DNA from: Lachnospiraceae bacterium
GTDB lineage: Bacteria; Bacillota_A; Clostridia; Lachnospirales; Lachnospiraceae
DNA: 64,000 nt
Assembly (NCBI GenBank): GCA_009911175.1
Contig: QXWX01000036.1
Coordinates: 3,084-67,083 of the forward strand
Reading direction: 5' to 3'
Every line of letters begins with the position of its first letter. The stretch's first letter is position 1. A program made the translations under genes and the position numbers. Of the stretch, positions 53,399 to 61,455 are shown one piece after another. The notes beneath the pieces were generated by a model. It had not been told where the DNA came from. It saw nothing but the letters and a program-made list of their open reading frames with translations, and searched no databases.

Positions 53399-54775
53399 AT
53401 GTCAAACGAACCTTTAAAGAACACGAAGAAAGAAGCCGGCCCCGCGTTTACCTTCTTTTATGCAACCTCAGCATACGGCCCGGCCGCAATCATGGCGGCG
53501 GTGGCGGCGACCTTTATATCTCCGTTTATGACGGATACCATGCTTCTGCCGGCGGCAGCATGCTCGGTGATCATGTTTATTTCCAGCCTGTGGGACGCGA
53601 TCAACGATCCCATGATGGGAGTCATTGCCGACCGGACCAATACAAAATGGGGGCGTTACCGTCCATGGCTGATCCCGGCTCCCGTGTTCTTGACCATTTT
53701 TTCCACACTGATGTGGATCAATCCGAATCTGCCCACCATGGCAAAGGCGGTATTCTTTTTGGTCGTATATATGGGCTACGGAATGACCAGAACCATGTTT
53801 ACTATGCCCCATGTGGCGCTCCTGCCTGCATGTGTGAAAAGCGATAAGGAGAGGAATCATGTGATCCATTTCGGAGCGATCCTGAATACGGCGGCATTTT
53901 CTATTGCTTCATCCTTTACCCCGCAGATGAAGGCATTTTTTGAAAATATTTTCCACATTAACAACGGTTATGTTCCGATGATGCTTGTATTCGGCCTGAT
54001 GTCCTGCGTGACCTTCTGGGGGCTGTTTAAAACCTCCGAAGAAAAGTATGTGGTAGAGACAGAAGAAAAGGCAAACGCCAAAGATATTTTTAAAGTGCTG
54101 GGCGAAAAAGAACTCTGGCCGCTGCTGATCGTTTGGCTCACATTCTTCATCGGCTACGGGCTGAACTTCGGGACCGCAGTGTATTACCTGATGTATTATC
54201 TGGAAAATCCGGGCCTGATCACGCCGTTTTTCCTGATGCTGACCGTGACCGGATTCATTGCGATCACGTTTCTGTTCCCGCTGATGCTTAAGGTATTCAA
54301 GACCGGCCAGAAGGTGTATATATTTACTTTGCTTACCAGTTCCGTGCTTTATATCCTTCTGTTCCTATTTGGAAAGTATAATGTGATGCTGATGCTCGTG
54401 CTGTCCGGCCTGGTGAATCTGGTGACGACCCCTCAGATCGCGCTGATGTCTATCTTGACTATTGACGCCATTGATTTTATGCAGTGGAAGACACACAGGA
54501 GCTCCAACGGTATCATTGCATCCATAAAAGGGTTTGCGGAAAAATGCGGCAGCACCGTAGTCAATACCGGTATCCTGGCAATCCTGGCAGTGTCAGGATA
54601 CATCCCAAATGCCATCGGTCAGGAACCGGCCAGTGCGCTTTTTGCGATCAACGCGACGCGATTTGGAATCCCGGTGATCTTCGCGGTGATCCAGCTGATC
54701 TGCCTGAGGAAGAATCCGGCGGAGATCCACAGGGCGGAGATTGAAGAGATGAAGGCGAAGGAGGCCGCAGAGTAA
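53399..54775 (+). CDS. GPH-family sugar:cation symporter (MelB-like MFS)
   Basis: 458 residues with 12 membrane segments. The diagnostic loop after segment 2 (DRTNTKWGRYRPWLIPAPV) and the N-terminal YATSAYGPAAIMAAVAATFI are typical of glycoside-pentoside-hexuronide symporters, which move xylosides, melibiose or glucuronides with Na+ or H+. AGAGGAGAG stands before the ATG. It is divergent from the AraC regulator. A GH43-like relic directly downstream suggests the original substrate was a xyloside or arabinoside. The gene itself is intact. Confidence 0.93.
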   Translation: MSNEPLKNTKKEAGPAFTFFYATSAYGPAAIMAAVAATFISPFMTDTMLLPAAACSVIMFISSLWDAINDPMMGVIADRTNTKWGRYRPWLIPAPVFLTIFSTLMWINPNLPTMAKAVFFLVVYMGYGMTRTMFTMPHVALLPACVKSDKERNHVIHFGAILNTAAFSIASSFTPQMKAFFENIFHINNGYVPMMLVFGLMSCVTFWGLFKTSEEKYVVETEEKANAKDIFKVLGEKELWPLLIVWLTFFIGYGLNFGTAVYYLMYYLENPGLITPFFLMLTVTGFIAITFLFPLMLKVFKTGQKVYIFTLLTSSVLYILLFLFGKYNVMLMLVLSGLVNLVTTPQIALMSILTIDAIDFMQWKTHRSSNGIIASIKGFAEKCGSTVVNTGILAILAVSGYIPNAIGQEPASALFAINATRFGIPVIFAVIQLICLRKNPAEIHRAEIEEMKAKEAAE

Positions 54776-54802
54776 TAGAATTGCAGAAATAAAGAAAAAA
54801 TG

Positions 54803-54830
54803 GGGGCTGTCCGATAATTGGGCCAGCTCC
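54803..54830 (-). terminator. Imperfect hairpin after symporter gene
   Basis: GGGGCTG (54803-54809) and CAGCTCC (54824-54830) pair with one G-T. The T-rich side faces the minus strand, so its direction does not suit the symporter well. Confidence 0.4.
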
Positions 54831-54864
54831 AAAATCTCAATCGCCTTCGCCGCGTCTGAGGTTA

Positions 54865-55260
54865 ATGGTATATTCCCACAGCTTCGAGGACACGCCGGAC
54901 GGTGACATCTGTATGACCGAGCTGGAACCGGATCTTTCCGCTGCCAGGACCGAGCCTGCTGTCTTATTTTCTGCAAAGGAGGCACCCTGGGCGAAGCCGG
55001 TTCCCTTTGCGGAAGCGGAATTTGGCATCAAGGGGGATGTATATTTTACGGACGGCCCCTGCCTGTTTCCGATGGAGGACGGGAAGCTGTACATGACCTG
55101 GTCCAGCTGGGGCGATGTGGGCTATGCGGTGGGGGCTGCCGTATCGGAAAGCGGGAACATACACGGCCCATGGAAACAACTGGCGGAGACCATCTGGCCG
55201 CGGAACGGCGGACACGGGATGCCCTTGGGCATAACCACTGACATTCGAAACAAGAAATGA
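54865..55260 (+). pseudogene. GH43-like glycosidase fragment
   Basis: 131 residues match the second half of a GH43 beta-propeller: an interior start MVYSHSFEDTPDGDICMTEL, then FTDGPCLF, DGKLYMTWSSW and the highly conserved VGAAVSESGNIHGPWKQL, ending in GGHGM. The catalytic N-terminal blades and the C-terminus are missing; after GGHGM the frame runs into unrelated residues and stops. No ribosome binding site is present. It is the stump of a xylosidase or arabinofuranosidase once served by the neighbouring symporter. Confidence 0.7.
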
Positions 55261-55277
55261 GAAAGGATGGTAAAGCT

Positions 55278-55434
55278 ATGGGCACTTACGTTAATCCGGG
55301 AAATGCGGCATTCCGGGAAGCGCTGAATTCCAGGATCTATATCGATAAAACAAAGCTGACCTTATACACAAACAGCATTTTAAATACCACCAAAAAAGTA
55401 TATGCGTCAGCCGTCCCCGCCGTTTCGGAAAGCC
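55278..55434 (+). pseudogene. N-terminal stub of AAA-ATPase-like (PF09820-type) protein
   Basis: The start MGTYVNPGNAAFREALNSRI followed by YIDKTKLTLYTNSILNTTKK is the very typical beginning of the predicted AAA-ATPase/DUF1703 proteins abundant in Lachnospiraceae. After about 50 residues, just before the expected Walker A, the match stops and the sequence becomes the promoter of the tetR gene. A good GAAAGGA stands before the ATG. Only this stub remains. Confidence 0.65.
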
Positions 55435-55470
55435 CATGTACACTGATATTTTTCATTTTGCGCCCCAATC

Positions 55471-55499
55471 TTGACACTGCTAAGTTTTGGCGATATAAT
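55471..55499 (+). promoter_or_regulatory. Consensus sigma-A promoter of tetR
   Basis: TTGACA (55471-55476) and TATAAT (55494-55499) with 17-base spacing, 29 bases before the tetR ATG. Confidence 0.9.
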
Positions 55500-55517
55500 C
55501 TTATCGGCGACAAGATT
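55497..55517. promoter_or_regulatory. TetR operator overlapping the -10 box
   Basis: AATCTT at 55497-55502 and AAGATT at 55512-55517 frame a 21-base sequence with further TC/GA symmetry and centre GGC. It covers the end of the -10 box and the start site, so bound TetR would block transcription. Confidence 0.7.
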
Positions 55518-55527
55518 GGAGGTTGTT

Positions 55528-56106
55528 ATGGATAATAAGCCTTATCATCACGGAAATCTACGAAGCGCTTTAGTTGAAGCGGGATTAGAGTTAATTAGCA
55601 TGGAGGGTGAGGAGACTTTATCCCTACGTAAAGCTGCTATGAAATGTGGTGTCAGTAATGCTGCTCCTTATGCTCATTTTAACAACAAGGATGAGTTTAT
55701 TGCCGCAATTCAACAACATATTATGGATTTGTTTGTGTCAACGTTGGAGCAAGCAGCAGAGACGTATGAAAATGCTCCTGATTTTCTGCCTATGCTCGGA
55801 ACCGTCTATGTTAAATTCTTCTATCACAATCCCGTATATTTTGATTTTCTTTTTTCCAGAAAAAACATTCGGATAAACTTGTCATTGGATTGTGCAGGCG
55901 AAAAAGAACCCCTGCCGCTAAAAATACTGAAGCAGGCTGCAATGCAGACTTTTTCCAAAGTTGATATGCCAGAGCCTGTCATACAAAATAAAATAATAGC
56001 AATGTGGGCCTTGGTCCATGGTTTATCGGCTATCGCAACGATGCCCAATGTAGAGTATGACAAAGATTGGGAAACAAGAATTGAAGATATCATTAAATCT
56101 ATTTAG
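55528..56106 (+). CDS. TetR/AcrR family regulator with WHG-type C-terminus
   Basis: 192 residues. The N-terminal helix-turn-helix includes EETLSLRKAAMKCGVSNAAP and YAHFNNKDEFIAAI. The all-helical ligand domain has the MWALVHGLSAIATMP segment of the WHG-domain TetR group. GGAGG stands before the ATG at 55528. It is AT-rich like the flavodoxin-like genes behind it, which it probably controls together with itself through the 55497-55517 operator. Such operons respond to quinones, drugs or flavin-related stress; the ligand is not known. Confidence 0.93.
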   Translation: MDNKPYHHGNLRSALVEAGLELISMEGEETLSLRKAAMKCGVSNAAPYAHFNNKDEFIAAIQQHIMDLFVSTLEQAAETYENAPDFLPMLGTVYVKFFYHNPVYFDFLFSRKNIRINLSLDCAGEKEPLPLKILKQAAMQTFSKVDMPEPVIQNKIIAMWALVHGLSAIATMPNVEYDKDWETRIEDIIKSI

Positions 56107-56134
56107 CGCCATATTATAAAACGGGAGGACGAAA

Positions 56135-56407
56135 ATGAATGTTATCATACATGATTTGACCGACCTGCAATTTCAACAGATTTTCCCGCAAATCACAGGA
56201 GATACACGGATTGTATCTAATAAAGGTTTCATAAAAAACTGTATTGGATGTTTTGGCTGCTGGATTAAAACCCCAGGACAATGTGTAATGAAAGACGGAT
56301 ATGAAAATATGGTTAGCAGGAACAGCATCAATTTTAATGCGTCAAAGCATAACGTTGCTTTTTTCAATTCCATAGAGCAGCTATGTGGGAAAGTGGGGGA
56401 GCAGTAA
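56135..56407 (+). pseudogene. NAD(P)H-dependent FMN reductase-like protein with internal deletion
   Basis: 90 residues. The N-terminal part through KNCIGCFGCWIKTPGQCVMK and DGYENM matches flavodoxin-fold reductases with a CxxCxxC-like loop. It then joins directly to a C-terminal piece (NSINFNASKHNVAFFNSIEQ). About 100 central residues of the FMN-binding fold are missing, in frame. GGGAGG precedes the ATG, so a short product may still be made. It precedes a related intact gene, and the two likely formed a pair. Confidence 0.65.
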
Positions 56408-56411
56408 AAAG

Positions 56412-57041
56412 ATGAATATAAGTATTATTAACGGAAGTCCCAAGTCTGGGGAAAGTACATCAGGACTTTTGATAAAGTATTTGCTGCAAGAAACGGGGGA
56501 AAGTAATGCGCAGGTGTTCAAATGTTCCTTGCAAGCAACAGAGTTGGCAGAAATAGCAAGCAGTGATGTATTGGTATTTGTGTTTCCGCTCTATGTAGAT
56601 AGTATCCCCTCCCAGCTACTCCAATTCCTAATTATCTTAGGAGAGCTAAAAGATTTGAACCATGATATGATGGTATATTGCGTTGTGAATAATGGTTTTT
56701 TTGAAGGGACACAAAATTATATTGCGATTCAACAGATGAAAAATTGGTGTGCCGCAGCTAATTTGAAATGGGGGCAAGGTGTTGGCATTGGGGCTGGCGA
56801 AATGCTCCCGTTTATTTCCAATGTTCCACTAAAGCATGGACCGAACAAAAAAATCAGATATGCAATCAGCGATTTAGCAACCAATTTGCTAAATAGGCAA
56901 CCTGGAAAAGACATTTTTATTTCACCAAATTGGCCTCGCTTTTTATGGAGAATACAATCAACAAGGTTCTTTTGGATGCCGCGAGCCAAATCAAATAGTC
57001 TTAAAAAGCAAGATTTATACCAAGGAATAAAAAGATCATAG
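56412..57041 (+). CDS. Flavodoxin-like (NAD(P)H-dependent oxidoreductase fold) protein
   Basis: 209 residues. The FMN phosphate loop IINGSPKSGESTSGLLI near 5-20 and the strand SSDVLVFVFPLYVDSIPS near 54-70 show a flavodoxin fold; the region NGFFEGTQN near 96-104 lines the flavin. The C-terminus (RIQSTRFFWMPRAKSNSLKK) is basic. Such proteins appear in pairs with the CIGCxxC reductases under TetR control and may reduce quinones or other electrophiles. Start is the ATG at 56412, five bases after the previous stop. It appears complete while its partner is damaged, so in vivo activity is uncertain. Confidence 0.8.
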   Translation: MNISIINGSPKSGESTSGLLIKYLLQETGESNAQVFKCSLQATELAEIASSDVLVFVFPLYVDSIPSQLLQFLIILGELKDLNHDMMVYCVVNNGFFEGTQNYIAIQQMKNWCAAANLKWGQGVGIGAGEMLPFISNVPLKHGPNKKIRYAISDLATNLLNRQPGKDIFISPNWPRFLWRIQSTRFFWMPRAKSNSLKKQDLYQGIKRS

Positions 57042-57061
57042 AGACTAAAGGGGAGCGGCAG

Positions 57062-57267
57062 ATGGTGATGGAATGGATATATTGCCCAAAATGCAAGCAG
57101 GAAAGCCATTTTTCAGGTCAACTATCAGCATGATACTCCGCAATCCCATTTATGCAATGGCTGACCTGGACATTTACGAGTTTTTCAAAAGCCAGGGAAC
57201 GGGGATTTACAACGATGCCGCTTGGGCTGGACCAGTCCGGCATGGGGTGTCTGGCGAACAGAAATAA
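57062..57267 (+). pseudogene. Fused scraps of cysteine-rich KTR protein and serine recombinase
   Basis: From 57062, MVMEWIYCPKCKQE looks like the two ends of a cysteine-rich KTR protein joined by a deletion. In another frame from about 57112, ISMILRNPIYAMADLDIYEF and FKSQGTGIYND match the recombinase domain of large serine recombinases found on conjugative transposons. Both are cut on either side. Nothing functional remains. They show that an integrative element once sat here. Confidence 0.55.
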
Positions 57268-57283
57268 GGAAGGAGATTAACTA

Positions 57284-57478
57284 ATGACAATTCTAAATGA
57301 ATTGGATTCTACTTGCGGACTCTTTGACGAGGAGCTGACGGTAAGATTCAGGGAATCTATAAGGATTGATAATGAAGTAAGAAAGATAAAAGGTTTGCCT
57401 GTGGCAGGATATGACGATGAAACCCAGAAGGCGTACCTTGAGTATCCGGACGGGAGGCGCGAGCATGTCGGGAGATGA
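57284..57478 (+). CDS. Small conserved-looking protein of unknown function
   Basis: 64 residues (MTILNELDSTCGLFDEELTV, then RFRESIRIDNEVRKIKGLPV). The 'KGLPVAGYDDETQKAYLEYP' segment and regular charge pattern look like a true protein, and a strong GGAAGGAG precedes the ATG. Short proteins of this kind often lead into a toxin or peptidase gene, but downstream only broken pieces follow. Function unknown; its partner has probably been lost. Confidence 0.55.
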   Translation: MTILNELDSTCGLFDEELTVRFRESIRIDNEVRKIKGLPVAGYDDETQKAYLEYPDGRREHVGR

Positions 57479-57543
57479 TGTGATAAGGCTTCCGGAAGCG
57501 AGATTTGTGATATCTCGCACATATATGATAATACACAGGAGCC

Positions 57544-57696
57544 GTTCAGAAGTTCGACTCGGTTTATGCGCCCGGCGAGATCAAAGCGGCGGCTTATTAC
57601 GAAGACGGGCCCAGTGAAGAGTACTGCCTGTGTACGGCAGAAGATGAGGTGCCCCTGTGCATGACGCTGGACCGGGGAATACTGATTGCACGGCAG
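57544..57696 (+). pseudogene. GH2 beta-galactosidase-like fragment
   Basis: About 50 residues (FDSVYAPGEIKAAAYYEDGP, then CLCTAEDEVPLCMTLDRG) match the beta-sandwich domain after the catalytic barrel of GH2 enzymes, where 'YxPGxLxAxAY..G' is typical. No start codon, no catalytic residues, and the piece is cut by the GNAT relic at about 57697. Confidence 0.45.
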
Positions 57697-57697
57697 C

Positions 57698-57842
57698 GAT
57701 ATTCTTTCTCCACATATACACACAGATATTCTTTCATACATTCTATATTCGTTTCCATGGGGACTCCCCATTTCTGATGAAACCACTGCGCGGCTTTTTC
57801 GGCCAGTTCCTCATACTCCCGTAATTTTATGATGGTTATCAT
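57698..57842 (-). pseudogene. N-terminal fragment of GNAT acetyltransferase
   Basis: Starting at the ATG at 57842, MITIIKLREYEELAEKAAQW followed by FHQKWGVPMETNIECMKEYL matches the beginning of GNAT acetyltransferases of the 'LREHPELAEKAAxWFHxKW' kind. The homologous part ends near 57698, where it meets the GH2 piece; the acetyl-CoA-binding part is missing. It overlaps the end of eutH by 32 bases. Confidence 0.55.
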
Positions 57843-58944
57843 TGTCACATTCCCCTTTCTGCAATGAAGTGTTCGATCCGTCTGCCTGTCCGGTTAGAAG
57901 CAGCGCGGCCGCTGCGCCGCAGAGCCCTCCCGCCAATTTGGAGAGAAGAAGCGGGACGACCAGATCTGGTTCCGTCCCGAAGGTGAATCCCATGTGGGCC
58001 GCCAGTGCGGAAGCGCCGCACACCAGAAAGGCGGCGTTTACCACCTTGCCCCGGTCATCCATCTCCTTCATCATGGCGATGGCTGGAACCGGGCTTACAA
58101 TTCCCATGAGAAGGCCCGCCACGCTGTTTCCGTTCATGCCGGTTTTTTGGCCCGCCCAGTTCAGGGGCTTTTCCAGAAGCCGCCGCAGGATTTCCGCCAC
58201 AGGAAGGCTTCCCAACATTACCACGCCGATGGAAGACACCACGGCCATCGCCTCCTCAATGGGGGCGAGCCCTTTGAGGAGACGGAAGCCGGTCATATAT
58301 TCCACCGCCCCTGCGGTCAGCCCGACAGTCGTCAGAAACCCGATGACTGCTGCAAAATATCCGAAGCCTTTGATCATTTGATCCGGAAAAAAGCGGATTC
58401 CGGCCATGAACATCAGGGAGAGCAGAAAAAGCGGAAGGCTCTGGAGTAAAATTTCCATGATACCCAGTCCGCAGAACAGCCCGCCCATGACCAGCGATAC
58501 AGGCATCATGCCCAGGCCGATGAGCATTCCTCTGGCGAACAGGGACCGTTCCTGCCGGGAAACCATCCCCATCCCAACGGGAATGGTGAAGGTGACGGTG
58601 CACCCGAAGGTAGCCCCTGCCACAACCCCGGCGTATCGTCCTACCGAAGGCGCGTTCGCCAGCTCCATGGAAAGCTGGTAGCCGCCCATGTCGATTGCCA
58701 GAATCCCGCCCAGGATTCCGGGGTCTAGTCCGGACAGGTTCCACAGCGGGACAAGGAACTGCTTCAAAAGCCCGGAAAGGAGCGGGGTCAGGCAGATGAT
58801 CCCTGCCATGGAGAGGGCGGTGGCGCCCAGATGCATAAAGCCTTCTTCAAACCGCTTTCCAAGCCCCAGGCGGTTTCCGCAGATTCTGTCCAGGCCGCCG
58901 GCCGCCGCGCCTGCGGCCATGATCCACATGATGGTTGTATTCAT
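57811..58944 (-). CDS. eutH: EutH-family ethanolamine permease-like membrane protein
   Basis: 377 residues with about ten membrane segments. The sequence DMGGYQLSMELA near 85-96, ATFGCTVTFTIPVGMGMV and the late SPVPAIAMMKEMDDRGKVVN are characteristic of EutH, which lets ethanolamine enter the cell. The usual neighbours (eutA-E, pdu-type shell genes) are absent, so this is a solitary eutH. The start has CTGGATAAACC rather than a clear ribosome site; the reading frame is complete. A GNAT relic overlaps its end. An orphan eutH may work with a remote eut cluster. Confidence 0.9.
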   Translation of the reverse strand: MNTTIMWIMAAGAAAGGLDRICGNRLGLGKRFEEGFMHLGATALSMAGIICLTPLLSGLLKQFLVPLWNLSGLDPGILGGILAIDMGGYQLSMELANAPSVGRYAGVVAGATFGCTVTFTIPVGMGMVSRQERSLFARGMLIGLGMMPVSLVMGGLFCGLGIMEILLQSLPLFLLSLMFMAGIRFFPDQMIKGFGYFAAVIGFLTTVGLTAGAVEYMTGFRLLKGLAPIEEAMAVVSSIGVVMLGSLPVAEILRRLLEKPLNWAGQKTGMNGNSVAGLLMGIVSPVPAIAMMKEMDDRGKVVNAAFLVCGASALAAHMGFTFGTEPDLVVPLLLSKLAGGLCGAAAALLLTGQADGSNTSLQKGECDNDNHHKITGV

Positions 58945-59065
58945 GGTTTATCCAGTCTCCCTCGTGTTTTGTATACCCAAAGGGCATCGTATCGAACGTA
59001 GCCTGTCCGTTATTATAGAGTGAAAAAGGGGAAAGATCAAGAGCGAATTGCAACGCATCCAGCTC

Positions 59066-59287
59066 ATGGAAAAGCCGCCGGCTACTGATGTGATAATTCT
59101 TTTATTTGTATCTGAAAACAGTTTAGCACAAAGAAAGGCGGTTGTATATGCAATTACTTATCATTGGGAAGGTGACTATCTGATTCCCGACCTGAAACTT
59201 TCGGATACAACGGAATATCAGATCGGGAAGTATGGACGGATGAGAATGCGTTTGTGTGATTCTGAAAAATTTAAAATCGGGGATTGA
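59066..59287 (+). pseudogene. tnpV (Tn4451-type) remnant
   Basis: ITYHWEGDYLIPDLKLSDTT followed by EYQIGKYGRMRMR (about 59148-59245) matches TnpV of Tn4451-family mobilisable transposons ('YRQEGDYLIPNLxLP...IGKYGRMR'). Upstream residues do not match and the C-terminus is lost after RMRMR. It faces the LPD3-like relic. This supports an excised or decayed integrative element. Confidence 0.6.
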
Positions 59288-59296
59288 CAGGACGGA

Positions 59297-59612
59297 AGAA
59301 ATGGCTTTCTTATTGACAATAAGAAATGGGTTTTCACCGTACATCTTGCCGCGGCTTGCTCGTTTCTTTTTTATTGCTAAGATATCATACAGATATTTCT
59401 TGCCATTTTCAGCATGGTTAAACAAAAGCCGGGCATGGAAGATATTGTATCTTACAAGCGTATTTTCCTCATAGACCGGGAGGGCAAAACGGACATCATA
59501 CCTATACCAGCCGTATTTTGCGTTTTTATTGTGTTTTTCCTTGCGGTTTTCTTCAAAAACCGGGTTAGATGCTATCTGGATCAGCTCTGGTATCGCAGTG
59601 GCGGCATTTGCC
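59297..59612 (-). pseudogene. LPD3-like segment of a large polyvalent mobile-element protein
   Basis: About 105 residues (NAKYGWYRYDVRFALPVYEE, NTLVRYNIFHARLLFNHAEN, GKKYLYDILAIKKK, MYGENPFLIV) match the pattern of LPD3/PBECR-type domains at the ends of polyvalent proteins in phages and conjugative elements. The N-terminal side is cut at 59613 by a miniature element and the other side ends near 59297. The family label is from memory. Confidence 0.4.
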
Positions 59613-59776
59613 CTAGTACAGCATTGCGTAATTAACGGTGAATTCTGCACCTGCTATTTCTGCCAGCTCTGCGTTGTCGTCAATCAACGATGCCACCGCA
59701 TCGCCTCTTTCCTCCGCCTTGTCCTGACAAAAATATCAGACACATTATTCACCATTATATACGCAATGCTGTACTA
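59613..59776. mobile_element. 164-bp element with ~30-bp inverted termini
   Basis: CTAGTACAGCATTGCGTA begins the left end and TACGCAATGCTGTACTAG is its inverse at the right end. The pairing continues inwards to about 30 bases (GGTGAA/TTCACC) with few mismatches. The inside carries a 76-base segment repeated inverted at 63924-63999. GCAAATGC-like words flank it on both sides without a clean duplication. It separates the DUF6076-like and LPD3-like relics. Confidence 0.6.
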
Positions 59777-60320
59777 GCTTTTGCATTTGCGCCCATGAGG
59801 CTTTTCCGGCTTTCTGATTCCGTGTATTCTTCCGGCAGTTCACTCCCGATAAAAATATGCTCTGCTCTTTTATTCCCCTTTTTCTTTTCTCTTGATTTGT
59901 AGACATTAAACTGGTTCTTGTACTTCTGGCTGCAAAATTCATTTCCCTTCCGGCTTGCGACAAAGGCTTTTTTACAGTGTTTGCACATACGCATATCACT
60001 GTCACTGATTCATAGGAAATGAAATCCGCAGTTGTCGGCAGGGCGGTCATAAAGCCGAGTACGACTTCTTTCAGTTTTTTTTCCGGAGCCTTGTGCATGG
60101 CGGCAAGCCCGACATTTACGGCATCAATGACAAGCTGTTCTGCTTCCTGCATGGGATACTTGTCATCGGCCAAGCTGTCCGATGCCCTTTTCTTCTGTAC
60201 TTCGTTTTCCAAAAAATATTTTTCGCCAAGTGTCCTTGGCAGGCTGCTTTCTTTCCTGTATGTGAGTATGCCGCCGTAGAGCTTCCGTATCTTTTTCAGT
60301 GCGGTTTCACGAATACCCCT
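59777..60320 (-). pseudogene. DUF6076-like zinc-ribbon protein, frameshifted C-terminal part
   Basis: From about 60310 the minus strand reads ETALKKIRKLYGGILTYRKE on to EKKLKEVVLGFMTALPTTAD and FISYESV. After a shift near 60000 it continues in another frame as RMCKHCKKAFVASRKGNEFC and KYKNQFNVYKSREKKKGNKR. The CKHC..FC zinc ribbon with 'K(N/Y)xxNVYKSR' is what I recall for the DUF6076 family of Firmicute mobile elements. The N-terminus is lost near 60320, and the 3' end stops at the miniature element. Not functional. Confidence 0.5.
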
Positions 60321-60400
60321 GAAATTATTAAAAATATGACTCCTGAGCAGCTGAATGAGAAGGTCAATGAGGCTTTAGAAAATAATGAGTCTGAAAACAT

Positions 60401-60492
60401 ATACCCAAGGACACCCCATTATGCCCATTATGCCGTTTCACAAAGTATACCCAAGGGCACCCCATTATGGCCATTCGGCCGTTTCATAAAGT
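60401..60492 (+). repeat. Tandem duplication of a 46-base unit
   Basis: Units 60401-60446 and 60447-60492 both begin ATACCCAAGG and end AAAGT, with about five differences. Because 46 is not a multiple of three, a frame running through is shifted. The surrounding stretch 60321-60590 contains an open plus frame (residues such as MTPEQLNEKVNEALENNES) that I cannot name and take to be another relic. Confidence 0.65.
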
Positions 60493-60634
60493 ATCAGAAG
60501 ATGGAGAGGCAGATGAAAAACAAGTATGCAGAAAGTTTACAAACACACTTGACAATATCTCGACGTTCACACGGGCTGTCAGTTCAGTGAATTGAAATTT
60601 CCCAATCAAAATCATCAATTTCGGGAAGCTTCCT

Positions 60635-60661
60635 TAAAAAAATCTGCTGAATTGACGATAT
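60635..60661 (+). promoter_or_regulatory. Sigma-28 (SigD)-like promoter
   Basis: TAAA (60635-60638), 15 bases, then GACGATAT (60654-60661) is close to the flagellar sigma consensus TAAA-N15-GCCGATAA. A TATAAT also overlaps here, but with no good -35 for sigma-A. It lies about 50 bases before the next gene. Confidence 0.5.
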
Positions 60662-60712
60662 AATAATAAAGTACTTAGCCAAAAGGAATTTATATTTAAG
60701 GAGGATTACGTT

Positions 60713-61429
60713 ATGTCAATGGCTGTAGGTTATAAGCCTTATACAGGCGCAATTAATACAAACAGCGCACGATACAAACGTGCGAAAGCAATGTATGACG
60801 AAGGACATCCCAACGGAGAAGCAACGAAGTCTGCTGCGGAAGTGAAGGTTGAAAAAGATTTGCAGAACCTGAAAATGCTTAAACAGATGCTCGGGCAAAA
60901 ATATGATGACCTTGATTTAAAATTTAAAAATCCGCTTGAAGCAGACGAAGAAACATTTATTCGTAATTATATGGGGCTTTTTGATGAGGACGGTGATTTC
61001 GTAAATCCCTATGGTGTAGCGGGAATGGACATTACAGGGAAAGACCCGTCTGAATTTCATAAAATAATCGATGTTTCCGAAACTGCCCGTCAAGATATGT
61101 TTGATGAAACGATGCGCCATTTCATACAAGAAAAAGGAGTAGCCAATGGCGATACAACAAAGCGTACTGAGGTTTTTACACGCTATCAGTTAAGCGTTAA
61201 AAAATCAGATCGGTTAAGCGGTACATGGACACTTGGACAATATGAGCGAATGTATACAAAAGCATTTTACGAAGCTGTAAGAGAAGCAAACCCCAACTGG
61301 CAGCTTGGGCAGCCATTTGATACAAGCATTGTACGTAATATTACCCGCGAGGATGTAGAAAACCGCATTGTAAAAGGCGACAGCGAATTTTCATTAAAAC
61401 CGAGGGCATCTTTGGATATTAAGGCATGA
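60713..61429 (+). CDS. Protein of unknown function (possibly DUF3879 family)
   Basis: 238 residues, soluble, no signal peptide or membrane segment. It begins MSMAVGYKPYTGAINTNSAR and contains NYMGLFDEDGDFVNPYGVAG and RYQLSVKKSDRLSGTWTLGQ. I recall DUF3879 as a Clostridial family of this length but cannot verify it. A perfect AAGGAGGA stands before the ATG. It is intact, in contrast to everything within 1.5 kb on both sides, and a sigma-28-like promoter precedes it, which hints at expression with motility genes. No catalytic motif is seen. Confidence 0.7.
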   Translation: MSMAVGYKPYTGAINTNSARYKRAKAMYDEGHPNGEATKSAAEVKVEKDLQNLKMLKQMLGQKYDDLDLKFKNPLEADEETFIRNYMGLFDEDGDFVNPYGVAGMDITGKDPSEFHKIIDVSETARQDMFDETMRHFIQEKGVANGDTTKRTEVFTRYQLSVKKSDRLSGTWTLGQYERMYTKAFYEAVREANPNWQLGQPFDTSIVRNITREDVENRIVKGDSEFSLKPRASLDIKA

Positions 61430-61430
61430 T

Positions 61431-61455
61431 GTTACTGTTCACGCGGCGCCGTGCA
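61431..61455 (+). repeat. Left-end fragment of a GTTAC-type element
   Basis: GTTACTGTTCACG followed by a CGGCGCCG palindrome, directly after the preceding stop codon and directly before the intron relic. Only the terminal part of the element is present. Confidence 0.45.

Noticed and set aside
57811..58944. Ethanolamine microcompartment cluster
   Set aside because: Only eutH is present; no shell or lyase genes lie nearby.
59123..59300. Minus-strand continuation of the LPD3-like frame
   Set aside because: Past about 59297 it is antisense to the tnpV relic and loses any domain-like pattern.
60401..60492. CRISPR-like repeat
   Set aside because: Only two adjoining units with no spacers between them.
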